Below, piece after piece: positions 1-6,493 of a stretch of DNA of 9,641 bases. The DNA is from Geminicoccus sp035556675. GTDB taxonomy: Bacteria > Pseudomonadota > Alphaproteobacteria > Geminicoccales > Geminicoccaceae. The DNA lies in assembly GCF_035556675.1 (NCBI RefSeq), contig NZ_DATMFZ010000120.1, positions 1 through 9,641 on the forward strand, given 5' to 3'. Each line of letters begins with the position of its first letter. Within the stretch, counting starts at the first letter, position 1. The notes under the pieces are model-generated. The model did no database searches and was not told the origin of the DNA. It saw nothing but the letters and a program-made list of their open reading frames with translations. Made by a program: the position numbers and the translations under genes.

Positions 1-633
1 CCCGGCCCCGGACGCGGTCGCATAGGTGCCCACCTTCTGCAGCTGGCCGTCCGCGTCCAGCCGGTAGGTCACGACCTGGTCCAGGCCGAGATCGGCCACC
101 AGGATGTTGCCATGCCCGGGCAGCTCGATCGCGCAATGGGCGTGCGAGCGCTCCTGCCGCTCCTGGTTCGGCCCTCTGCCGACATGGGCGACGCTGGCCG
201 TGGCGGGACCCAGCCTGCCGTCCGCCCCGATCGGCAGGACTGCCACCGACTGATCCGGCCCGCCTTCGCCCATCGCATAGTTGGCGACCAGGAGCAGGCG
301 GCCATCAGCGGCCAGGCTGCTGTAGGCGGTGATGCTGCCAAGGGCCGGCTGCATGTTGAGATAGTCGAGGCGCCGGCCAGCCAGGTCGTAGCGATAGGCC
401 GAGACCGTGCCTTCCTTGCGGTTGAACACCTCGCTGGTCGCATAGAGCGTGGATCGGGCCGGATCGACCGTGAGGAAGGTCGGGTTGTCGATGTCGTCGG
501 CAGTGCAGAGCAGTTCCGCGGCACCAGTCGCGTCGTTGAACCGGTAGAGCGAGAGGCCGGCCCCGTTGGCCCCCTGGAAATAGGGTGCCGGGCGGTTCAG
601 GGAGCCCACGAACAGGTAGGTCGCACTCGCCAT
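1..633 (-). CDS. Lactonase family protein (7-bladed beta-propeller), C-terminus cut off by window edge
   Basis: The reading frame is open from an ATG at 633 to the window edge, giving 211 residues. Family members (6-phosphogluconolactonase/YkgB-like, Lactonase domain) are usually about 340-390 residues, so the C-terminal third or more is missing. Visible family hallmarks are NPTFL (residues 50-54), LYATSEV (63-69), GRLLLVANY (111-119), and SHAHCAIELPGHGN followed by ILVADLGLDQVVTYRLD (163-193). The last block matches the family's conserved His-x-His region followed by an 'aDLG.D.v..Y' strand. There is no signal peptide, so the protein should be cytoplasmic. Known family members hydrolyse sugar lactones or cycloisomerise muconate; the exact substrate here is unknown. 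An AGGAG-type ribosome site lies 10 bases upstream of the ATG. The gene is divergent from the CoA-transferase at 770 and probably shares its control region. The family is fairly sure; the substrate is not. Confidence 0.85.
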   Translation of the reverse strand, partial: MASATYLFVGSLNRPAPYFQGANGAGLSLYRFNDATGAAELLCTADDIDNPTFLTVDPARSTLYATSEVFNRKEGTVSAYRYDLAGRRLDYLNMQPALGSITAYSSLAADGRLLLVANYAMGEGGPDQSVAVLPIGADGRLGPATASVAHVGRGPNQERQERSHAHCAIELPGHGNILVADLGLDQVVTYRLDADGQLQKVGTYATASGAG

Positions 634-643
634 CTTGGTTCTT

Positions 644-650
644 CTCCTCC
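644..650 (-). promoter_or_regulatory. Ribosome binding site of the lactonase gene
   Basis: On the minus strand this reads GGAGGAG, 10 bases before the ATG at 633. It is a strong Shine-Dalgarno match and supports that ATG as the start. Confidence 0.7.
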
Positions 651-687
651 CGACGCTTTGGCCTCGCCGCGATCTTGCGCCAGTCGC

Positions 688-697
688 TCATATATGA
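688..697. promoter_or_regulatory. Candidate operator: perfect 10-bp palindrome TCATATATGA
   Basis: The site reads the same on both strands and lies midway between the two divergent starts, next to a second dyad (AAAAT-G-ATTTT, 697-707). It may also overlap a -10 element on the minus strand. The binding factor is unknown. Confidence 0.4.
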
Positions 698-769
698 AAA
701 TGATTTTTGCAGAAGAACCACGCCGGCCGGCTGTCACACCCGGGCCGGTGCTCCAGGGATGCCGTCCCC

Positions 770-1945
770 ATGACCGAGGATCCGACGCCGGCCGAGAGCG
801 ACCTGCCTCTGGCCGGCCTGCTCGTGCTGGACCTCAGCCAGTTCCTGTCCGGGCCCTACTGCTCGCTCCGGCTGATGGACCTGGGTGCCCGGGTCATCAA
901 GATCGAGCGGCCGGACGGCGGCGACCTGTGCCGCCGGCTTTACTTGAGCGACACCGAGATCGGCGGCGATTCCACGATCTTCCACGCGATCAACCGCAAC
1001 AAGGAGAGCCTGGCGCTCGACCTGAAGAATCCGGACGACCTGGCGGCCCTGCGCCGGTTGTTCCAGGTGGCGGACGTGGTGATCCAGAACTTCCGGCCGG
1101 GCGTGATCGCCCGCCTCGGCCTGGACTATGAATCGGCCAAGGCGATCAACCCGCGCCTCGTCTATGCCTCGATCACCGGCTATGGCGAGGAGGGGCCCTG
1201 GGTGAAGCTCCCGGGCCAGGACCTGCTGGCCCAGGCGCGCTCGGGCGTGATGTGGCTGAACGGCGACGAGGACCAGGGGCCCGTACCGTTCGGCCTGGCG
1301 ATCGCCGACATGCTGGCCGGTGCCGCGGCAGCCCAAGGGATCCTGGCGGCCCTGGTCCGGCGCGGGATCAAGGGCCAGGGCAGCCATGTCGAGACCAGCC
1401 TCCTGGAGGCCCTGGTCGACTTCCAGTTCGAGGTGCTGACCACCTATCTGAACGATGGCCGCCGCCTGCCACGCCGCTCCTCGTTCCGCAGCGCCCATGC
1501 CTATCTGTCCGCCCCCTATGGCGTCTATCCGACGAAGGACGGCTTCATCGCGATCGCCATGACGCCGATCCCGAAGCTCGCCGACCTGCTCGGCATCGCC
1601 GGCCTCGAGCCCTACCGCGCCGACCCGGCCACCTGGTTCTCCGCGCGCGACGAGATCAAGGCGATCATCGCCCAGCATCTTGCGACCGACACGACCGACC
1701 ATTGGCTGGGCATCCTCCAGCCGGCCGACATCTGGTGCGCCAAGGTCCTGCAATGGCCGGAACTGCTGGACAGCCAGGGCTTCCAGGCGCTCGACATGCT
1801 GCAGCTGGTCGAGCGCGACGACGGCGTGCAGATCACCACCACCCGCTCGCCGATCCGGGTCGACGGGGCGCGGCCGCCACAATCGCGGGCAGCGCCGAAG
1901 ATCGGCGAGCAGAGCGAGGCCATCCGCAGGGAGTTCGGGCTGTGA
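770..1945 (+). CDS. Class III (CaiB/BaiF family) CoA-transferase, copy 1
   Basis: The 391-residue product has the usual length for family III CoA-transferases, which move CoA between carboxylic acids through an aspartyl-CoA mixed anhydride. Family blocks in order are LDLSQFLSGPYCS (20-32), LGARVIKIERPDGGD (38-52), INRNKESLALDLK (74-86), VVIQNFRPGVIARLG (103-117), NPRLVYASITGYGEEGP (127-143) and LPGQD (147-151), where Asp151 is the predicted catalytic aspartate. Further on are AHAYLSAPYG (242-251) and QPADIWC (317-323). The ATG at 770 is chosen because an AGGGA lies 10 bases upstream and the protein then begins just before the family's first strand. The frame stays open upstream to a TTG at 707, but that extension looks non-coding. 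The protein is cytoplasmic. It is the first gene of a two-gene unit and overlaps the next gene by 4 bases (GTGA). A paralogue lies at 6494-7687. The acid substrate cannot be deduced; formyl-CoA, carnitine, succinyl-CoA:malate and other activities all occur in this family. Confidence 0.93.
   Translation: MTEDPTPAESDLPLAGLLVLDLSQFLSGPYCSLRLMDLGARVIKIERPDGGDLCRRLYLSDTEIGGDSTIFHAINRNKESLALDLKNPDDLAALRRLFQVADVVIQNFRPGVIARLGLDYESAKAINPRLVYASITGYGEEGPWVKLPGQDLLAQARSGVMWLNGDEDQGPVPFGLAIADMLAGAAAAQGILAALVRRGIKGQGSHVETSLLEALVDFQFEVLTTYLNDGRRLPRRSSFRSAHAYLSAPYGVYPTKDGFIAIAMTPIPKLADLLGIAGLEPYRADPATWFSARDEIKAIIAQHLATDTTDHWLGILQPADIWCAKVLQWPELLDSQGFQALDMLQLVERDDGVQITTTRSPIRVDGARPPQSRAAPKIGEQSEAIRREFGL
1928..1933 (+). 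promoter_or_regulatory. Ribosome binding site that fixes the GTG start at 1942
   Basis: AGGGAG lies inside the end of the CoA-transferase gene, 8 bases before the GTG at 1942. It favours this GTG over the in-frame GTG at 1948 and the ATG at 1963. It supports translational coupling of the two genes. Confidence 0.65.
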
Positions 1946-3078
1946 GCGTGACGCTGAAGGGCATGACCTGGAGCCACCCGCGCGGCTACGACCCGATGGT
2001 CGCCTGCGCCAGGCTCTGGCGAGAACGGACCGGGGTGGAGATCAGCTGGGACAAGCGCTCGCTCCAGGACTTCGAATCCTTCCCGGTGGACGAGCTGGCC
2101 CGGGCCTACGACCTGATCGTGATCGACCACCCCCATGTGGGCCAGGTCACCGCCGAGGGCTGCCTCCTGCCGCTCGACGTGCCGGGCCGGGAGGCGGAGC
2201 GGCAGGCCCTGGCAGAAGCGAGCGTCGGCCCGTCCTATCGCAGCTATGACTGGCAGGGCCGCCAGTGGGCCTTCCCGATCGACGCCGCCACCCAGGTCCA
2301 GGCCTGGCGCCCGGACCTGCTGCCTGCGGCACCGACCAGGCTCGACGAGGTGATGGCGCTGGCCCGCGTCGGCAAGGTGCTGATCCCGCTGCGCGCACCC
2401 CATGCGCTGATGACCTTCGACACGCTGGCCGCCAATCTCGGCAGCCCTTGTGCCACCGAGCCGGGCGACCTGATCGATTCCGCCGCGGGCACGGAAGTCT
2501 ATCGGCTGATGCAGGAGCTGGCGGCCTTGGTCGATCCCACCTGCTTCACGATGGACCCGATCGCCGCGTCGGAGTGCATGGCCGAGGCCGGCTCGCCCAT
2601 TGCCTGCATCCCCTACACCTACGGCTATGTCAGCTATGCGCTGGACGGTTTCCGCCCGGGCCGGCTGGCCTTCGCCGACATCCCCGCAGCCGGCACGAAC
2701 GGCCCGGTCGGCGGCACGCTGGGCGGCACCGGCATCGCCGTCTCGGCCCGCACGCAGCATCCTGAGGCGGCAATCGACTTCGCCTACTGGATCGCCAGCG
2801 CCGACATCCAGCGCGGCCCCTATGCTGCCGCTGGCGGCCAGCCCGGCCACGCCCTGGCCTGGGAGGACCCGGAGGTGAACCGCCCGGTCGGCAACTTCTA
2901 CCAGAACACCCGCGCCACCCTGGAAGCTTCCTATCTGCGCCCCCGCCACGACGGCTACATGCCCTTTCAGGCAGCGGCCTCCGAGCGGCTCAGCCAGGGA
3001 CTGCAGCAGGGCGAGGGAGCCGACGCGGTGCTGGCCGACCTGAACCGCCTGTTCCGGGCGAGCTTCCGGGCGGCATGA
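1942..3078 (+). CDS. Solute-binding-protein-like protein without signal peptide
   Basis: The 378-residue product resembles family 1 extracellular solute-binding proteins of ABC transporters. The N-lobe has GMTWSHPRGYDPMV (7-20), LWRERTGVEISWDK (25-38), then DLIVIDHPHVGQ (57-68). The C-lobe has GGTLGGTGIAVSART (257-271), HPEAAIDFAYWIAS (273-286) and AAAGGQPG (295-302), the pattern around the ligand cleft and hinge in that fold. The sequence begins directly at the first strand (VSVTLKGMTW) and has no signal peptide or lipobox. The in-frame codons upstream of the GTG encode only Arg/Ala-rich residues with no hydrophobic stretch, so a missed signal is unlikely. As written it would stay in the cytoplasm. 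No permease or ATPase gene adjoins it. It is coupled to the upstream CoA-transferase by a GTGA overlap (1942-1945), which argues for a role with that enzyme, possibly as a ligand sensor, chaperone or catalytic derivative. The fold call is fairly sure; the function is unknown. Confidence 0.8.
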   Translation: MSVTLKGMTWSHPRGYDPMVACARLWRERTGVEISWDKRSLQDFESFPVDELARAYDLIVIDHPHVGQVTAEGCLLPLDVPGREAERQALAEASVGPSYRSYDWQGRQWAFPIDAATQVQAWRPDLLPAAPTRLDEVMALARVGKVLIPLRAPHALMTFDTLAANLGSPCATEPGDLIDSAAGTEVYRLMQELAALVDPTCFTMDPIAASECMAEAGSPIACIPYTYGYVSYALDGFRPGRLAFADIPAAGTNGPVGGTLGGTGIAVSARTQHPEAAIDFAYWIASADIQRGPYAAAGGQPGHALAWEDPEVNRPVGNFYQNTRATLEASYLRPRHDGYMPFQAAASERLSQGLQQGEGADAVLADLNRLFRASFRAA

Positions 3079-3149
3079 ACCATTCCCCCGGCCACGGGTT
3101 TCATGCGATGATCGGCGCTTGCTCGCGCCACTGGCCGGTCGCCGCCTCG

Positions 3150-3188
3150 TCGGGTTCGTGAAAAGTAAATCTGCACAAACGAACCCGA
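3150..3188. repeat. 10-bp perfect inverted repeat in convergent gap, possible bidirectional terminator or structured spacer
   Basis: The arms TCGGGTTCGT (3150-3159) and ACGAACCCGA (3179-3188) are perfectly complementary around a 19-base AT-rich loop. The element lies between the convergent stop codons at 3078 and 3263, where transcripts from both sides should end. Neither side has the T-run expected of a classical intrinsic terminator, so the terminator reading is tentative. The rest of the 184-base gap shows no ORF or RNA gene that I can support. Confidence 0.45.
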
Positions 3189-3262
3189 GCAATCCAGGCC
3201 GCTCAGGCACTTAGAATTGTTTCGACACTCCATTCCTGCCGCCCGGCCGGCCATGTCCGGCG

Positions 3263-5569
3263 TCAGGAGCGCGGCAGCGTGTAGGCGATCACGTAGTCCC
3301 CGGCATCGGTGCCGATCGAGCCATGGCCGCCGGCCACCTGGACCACGAACTGGCGGTCGCCCACCGTGTAGGTCATCGGCGTGGCCTGGCCGCCAGCCGG
3401 CAGCCGCGCCTGCCAGAGCTGCTCGCCCGTGGTCAGGTCATAGGCGCGCAGATAGTTGTCGACCGCGGCCGCGAGGAAGGCCACGCCCCCGGCCGTGATG
3501 ATCGGCCCGCCGATGCCGGGCACGCCCAGCTTCAGCGGGACCGGCACCGGGGCCATGTCCTGGATCGTCCCGTTCCTGTGGCGCCAGGCGATCTCGCCGG
3601 TGCGCAGGTCGGCACCCGCCACATAGCCCCAGGGGGGAGCTTGGCAGGGCAGGCCCAGCGGCGACAGGAACGGTCCCATGATCACGCCGTACTCGCCGCC
3701 GATGTTGAGGTTGAGCCCTGCCTCGCCGGTGTTGACCTTCTGGTTCGGGCCGATCTCCGAGCTCGGGATGAGCGTGGAGGTGAAGGCCAGGTAGGTCGGC
3801 ATGCCGAACATGACCTGGCGCACCGGGTCGACCGCGACTGAGCCCCAGTTGAAGGTGCCGAAATTGCCGGGATAGACGATGGTCCCCTGCAGCGAGGGCG
3901 GGGTGTAGCGGCCCTCGTAGCGCAGCGAGCGGAACTGGATCCGGCAGGCCAGCTGGTCGAACAGGCTGACACCCCACATGTCCGCTTCCCGCAGCGGCTC
4001 GGGCATGAAGGTCAGGGCCGAGACCGGCTGCGTCGGCGCGGTGAAGTCGCCCTCGATGGCACCGCCGGGGGCCGGCACCTCTTCGACCGGCAGGATCGGC
4101 TCGCCGCTGCGCCGGTCCAGCACATAGATGTCGCCCTGCTTGGTCGGGCCGACCAGGGCCGGCACTTCCCCGTTCGCGGTGGTGATGTCCAGGAGCACTG
4201 GCTGGGCGGGCACGTCCATGTCCCAGAGATCGTGATGCACCGTCTGGCGCACCCAGCGCACCTGGCCGGTCCGCAGGTCCAGCGCGGTGATCGACGAGGA
4301 GAAGCGCTCCACGGCCTCGCTGCGGTTCATGCCCAGCTGGTCCGGCGTGCGGTTGCCGAGCGGGACGTAGAGCAGGCCCAGCTCCTCGTCGGCGCTGAAC
4401 ACCGACCAGCTGTTCGGCGAGTTCGGCGTGTAGGTCTCGTCCGGGCCGAGCAGCGTGGTGCGGTCGGGATTGCCGGAATCCCAGTTCCAGACGAGGGCGC
4501 CGGTGTCGATGTCGTAGGCCCGGATCACGCCGGAAGGTGCCTCGACCGCATAGTTGTCGTTGACCGAGCCGCCCACGATGATCAGTCCGGCCGCCACCAC
4601 CGGCGGCGAGGTCGAGTAGTAGTAGCCCTTCTTCTGGTTGGGCATGTTGGCCCAGAGGTTCACCGTCCCGTTCTCGCCGAAGCCCGGGCAGACCTCTCCG
4701 GTCGCCGCGTCCAGCGCGATCAGCCTTGCGTCGGCAGTCGGCAGGAACACTCGTGCCGCGCAGGCCTGCCTGGCCCGGGCCGGATCGGCATGGTAGGACA
4801 CGCCGCGGCAGGTCTGGTGCTGCCGGTCCTGCTCCTCCGGGATCTGCGGGTCGAACCGCCACCGCTCCTCACCGGTCGCAGCGTCGACGGCGATGGCCAG
4901 GTTGTGGGGCGTGCAGAGGTAGAGCAGGTCGCCCACCTTCAGCGGCGTCACCTGGTACGTCGTCTCGGTCACGTCGGTAGGGCGCTTCACGTCGCCCGTG
5001 CGGTAGGTCCAGGCGACTTCCAGCTGGTCGACATTCTCGGCGTTGATCTGGTCGAGCGGCGAATAGCGCTGGCCATGCAGGGTCCGCCCGTAGTGGTGCC
5101 ACTCGCCCGGCGGAACCGGGCTCTCGGCAGCCGCCGGGGTCACCGGATCGCTCGGGAGCCGGCCCGGCATGTCATGCGGATCGTGCAGCAGCGAGGCACC
5201 GGCAGCGCCGACCGAGACCAGGACGGCCAGGGCCAGGACGCCGCGGCCGAGATCCCAGCCCGAGCGCCGGCCGATCGCCCAGGGGGTGAGCAGCCAGAGG
5301 CCGAGCAGGACCACGACCCCGCCACGCGTGCCGAGCGCCCACCAGTCCAGTCCGACCTCCCACAAGGCCCAGCCGAGGGTGCCCAGGATGATGCCGGCAT
5401 AGACCAGCCGCGCCCCCGGACGGCGGCGGAACACCAGGATGGCGGCGGCGGCGAACGCGATCCCGGCGATCAGATAGTACCAGCTGCCACCCAGCGCGAT
5501 CAGCCAGCCGCCGCCGATCCCGAGGAACAGAGCGACCAGGAAGAGCAGCACGGAGGTGGCCGTCGACAT
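3263..5569 (-). CDS. gcd: Membrane-bound PQQ-dependent dehydrogenase, glucose dehydrogenase (Gcd) type
   Basis: The 768-residue product is close to the roughly 800 residues of E. coli Gcd. Residues 1-128 hold about five hydrophobic segments (near 5-27, 29-47, 56-78, 83-100, 108-126), the membrane anchor that passes electrons to ubiquinone. From about 155 onward a quinoprotein beta-propeller faces the periplasm. Comparison from memory with E. coli Gcd finds its key residues: His251 in HQTCRG (His262), Asp338-Asn339 in NDN (calcium ligands Asp354-Asn355), Trp388 (Trp404), Thr408 (Thr424), Asp450 in HHDLWDMD (catalytic Asp466), Lys477 in PTKQGD (Lys493) and His749 in AGGHG (His775, a substrate-specificity residue). 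Spacings such as 62 residues Trp-Asp and 27 Asp-Lys match. The enzyme should therefore be active with PQQ and calcium, oxidising an aldose or related polyol to a lactone. Quinate/shikimate-type relatives share most of this, so the substrate is open. It is transcribed alone; no PQQ synthesis gene is nearby. The ATG at 5569 has GGGA 8 bases upstream. Confidence 0.93.
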   Translation of the reverse strand: MSTATSVLLFLVALFLGIGGGWLIALGGSWYYLIAGIAFAAAAILVFRRRPGARLVYAGIILGTLGWALWEVGLDWWALGTRGGVVVLLGLWLLTPWAIGRRSGWDLGRGVLALAVLVSVGAAGASLLHDPHDMPGRLPSDPVTPAAAESPVPPGEWHHYGRTLHGQRYSPLDQINAENVDQLEVAWTYRTGDVKRPTDVTETTYQVTPLKVGDLLYLCTPHNLAIAVDAATGEERWRFDPQIPEEQDRQHQTCRGVSYHADPARARQACAARVFLPTADARLIALDAATGEVCPGFGENGTVNLWANMPNQKKGYYYSTSPPVVAAGLIIVGGSVNDNYAVEAPSGVIRAYDIDTGALVWNWDSGNPDRTTLLGPDETYTPNSPNSWSVFSADEELGLLYVPLGNRTPDQLGMNRSEAVERFSSSITALDLRTGQVRWVRQTVHHDLWDMDVPAQPVLLDITTANGEVPALVGPTKQGDIYVLDRRSGEPILPVEEVPAPGGAIEGDFTAPTQPVSALTFMPEPLREADMWGVSLFDQLACRIQFRSLRYEGRYTPPSLQGTIVYPGNFGTFNWGSVAVDPVRQVMFGMPTYLAFTSTLIPSSEIGPNQKVNTGEAGLNLNIGGEYGVIMGPFLSPLGLPCQAPPWGYVAGADLRTGEIAWRHRNGTIQDMAPVPVPLKLGVPGIGGPIITAGGVAFLAAAVDNYLRAYDLTTGEQLWQARLPAGGQATPMTYTVGDRQFVVQVAGGHGSIGTDAGDYVIAYTLPRS

Positions 5570-5723
5570 CGCCAGGTCCCATTGCGGTGGGCAGGACAGG
5601 CCAACGCGTCAGCCGCCTCAGCCTGCCCTTCTAGCCGATGCCGGCCCGCCGGGTTCCTCCACCGTCAGCTACAAGTGAACGCCACGACCAGGCAGACGCC
5701 GCTGCTCTCCGGCCGCACCCCGA

Positions 5724-6491
5724 TCACTTCCGCCGGAACACCGGCTGGCGCTTCTCCTTGAACGCCGCACGGCCCTCGGCGGCGTCCGCAGTGGCAAAGC
5801 AGATCGTCTGCAGGTCGCGCTCGTACTCGATGGCCTTCTCCAGCGGCATGGTGAAGGCGGCGCGCAGGTTGAGCTTGGCGGTCTCCGCCGCGATCGGCGC
5901 CCGGCTGGCGATCGTGCTGCCGATCTCCCTGGCCCGGTCGAGCAGCCGGTCAGGTGCGGTGATCTCGCTGATCAGGCCCCAGGCATGGGCTTGGCCGGCC
6001 GGGATCGGGTCGCCGGTCATGATCATCATGGCGGCATTGGACGGGCCGATCGAATGGGCGAGGAAGGAAGCCATGCCGCCGCCGCCGATCCAGCCGAGCT
6101 TGATCTCGGGTGCCGCGAACTGCGCGGTCTCCGCGGCGATCCGGATGTCACAGGAAAGCGCGGTCTCCAGCCCGCCGCCGAACGCATAGCCGTTCACCGC
6201 GGCGATCGACGGCTTCAGCAGGCGGCGGATCGCGTCGCAATAGTCCGGCCGGTTGCGGAACTGCCAGGGGGTCTCGTAGCTGTCGAGCTCGGCGATGTCC
6301 GAGCCGGCGCAGAACGCCTTGCCGGTGCCGGTCACGATCACGCAGCGGATCGTGTCGCTGGCATTGCATTCCTCGACCGCCGCCACGACCGCATCCGCCA
6401 TCGCCGGCGTCACCGCGTTCAGCTTGGCCGGGCGGTTCAGGGTGATGACGGCCAGGTGGCCGTCGGTCTCGAAGCGGACATCGTCGCTCAT
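5724..6491 (-). CDS. Enoyl-CoA hydratase/isomerase (crotonase) family protein
   Basis: The 255-residue product has the standard crotonase length. The oxyanion-hole blocks are GKAFCAGSDIAEL (57-69) and GYAFGGGLE (101-109). Glu109 and Glu129 (in APEIKLGW) stand 20 residues apart, exactly like the two catalytic glutamates of rat mitochondrial enoyl-CoA hydratase (Glu144 and Glu164). A true hydratase or dehydratase reaction on an acyl-CoA is therefore plausible, rather than an isomerase or hydrolase lacking one of them. Other family signs are ITLNRPAKLNA (16-26), GDPIPAGQAHAWGLISEI (160-177) and the C-terminal GRAAFKEKRQPVF (240-252). The ATG at 6491 begins 2 bases after the TGA of the upstream CoA-transferase, with GAGGAG 11 bases before it, inside that gene. 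The frame runs open further upstream but the extra residues look non-coding. It is the last gene of the minus-strand operon and likely acts on the CoA ester made by its neighbour. The exact acyl-CoA is unknown. Confidence 0.92.
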   Translation of the reverse strand: MSDDVRFETDGHLAVITLNRPAKLNAVTPAMADAVVAAVEECNASDTIRCVIVTGTGKAFCAGSDIAELDSYETPWQFRNRPDYCDAIRRLLKPSIAAVNGYAFGGGLETALSCDIRIAAETAQFAAPEIKLGWIGGGGMASFLAHSIGPSNAAMMIMTGDPIPAGQAHAWGLISEITAPDRLLDRAREIGSTIASRAPIAAETAKLNLRAAFTMPLEKAIEYERDLQTICFATADAAEGRAAFKEKRQPVFRRK

Positions 6492-6493
6492 GG

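Larger units (their letters stand above)
634..769. promoter_or_regulatory. Divergent promoter/operator region between lactonase and CoA-transferase genes
   Basis: This 136-base gap separates two divergent genes and must hold the 5' control signals of both units. Its core (about 686-710) is conspicuously AT-rich in an otherwise GC-rich window. The core holds a perfect 10-base palindrome, TCATATATGA (688-697), directly followed by AAAAT-G-ATTTT (697-707). On the minus strand, TTCTTC and TATATG stand 17 bases apart and could be weak -35/-10 boxes for the lactonase gene. No convincing box pair was found for the plus direction. A symmetric site in the promoter core suggests a dimeric regulator such as a GntR-type protein, but no regulator gene is in the window. 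The regulatory role is inferred from position and symmetry only. Confidence 0.5.

Noticed and set aside
722..731. GCCGGCCGGC palindrome in the leader of CoA-transferase 1
   Set aside because: Short GGCC/GCCGGC palindromes occur throughout this GC-rich window, so there is no reason to call it an operator.
707..769. TTG start giving 21 more residues to CoA-transferase 1
   Set aside because: The extra residues do not resemble the family and would run into the AT-rich promoter core. The ATG at 770 has a ribosome site and fits the family length.
734..1882. 382-codon minus-strand open frame opposite CoA-transferase 1
   Set aside because: It is antisense to a conserved gene and its translation shows no family motif.
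3150..3190. GGGTTCG segment resembling a tRNA T-arm
   Set aside because: The partner arm is 19 bases away, not 7, and no acceptor, D or anticodon arm can be drawn around it.
1612..3210. 532-codon minus-strand open frame opposite CoA-transferase 1 and the binding-protein-like gene
   Set aside because: It is antisense to two conserved genes, has no domain pattern and has shadow-like composition.
5589..5628. GGGCAGG/CCTGCCC inverted repeat upstream of the PQQ dehydrogenase
   Set aside because: The arms are only 7 bases with a loop of 26 in GC-rich DNA and no T-run. It is not distinguishable from chance. No clear promoter boxes were seen in 5570-5723 either.
4232..5761. 509-codon plus-strand open frame opposite the PQQ dehydrogenase
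   Set aside because: Its translation is low-complexity, rich in Arg, Gly, Asp and Val, with no recognisable domain. The other strand encodes a full conserved enzyme, so this is a GC-driven shadow frame.
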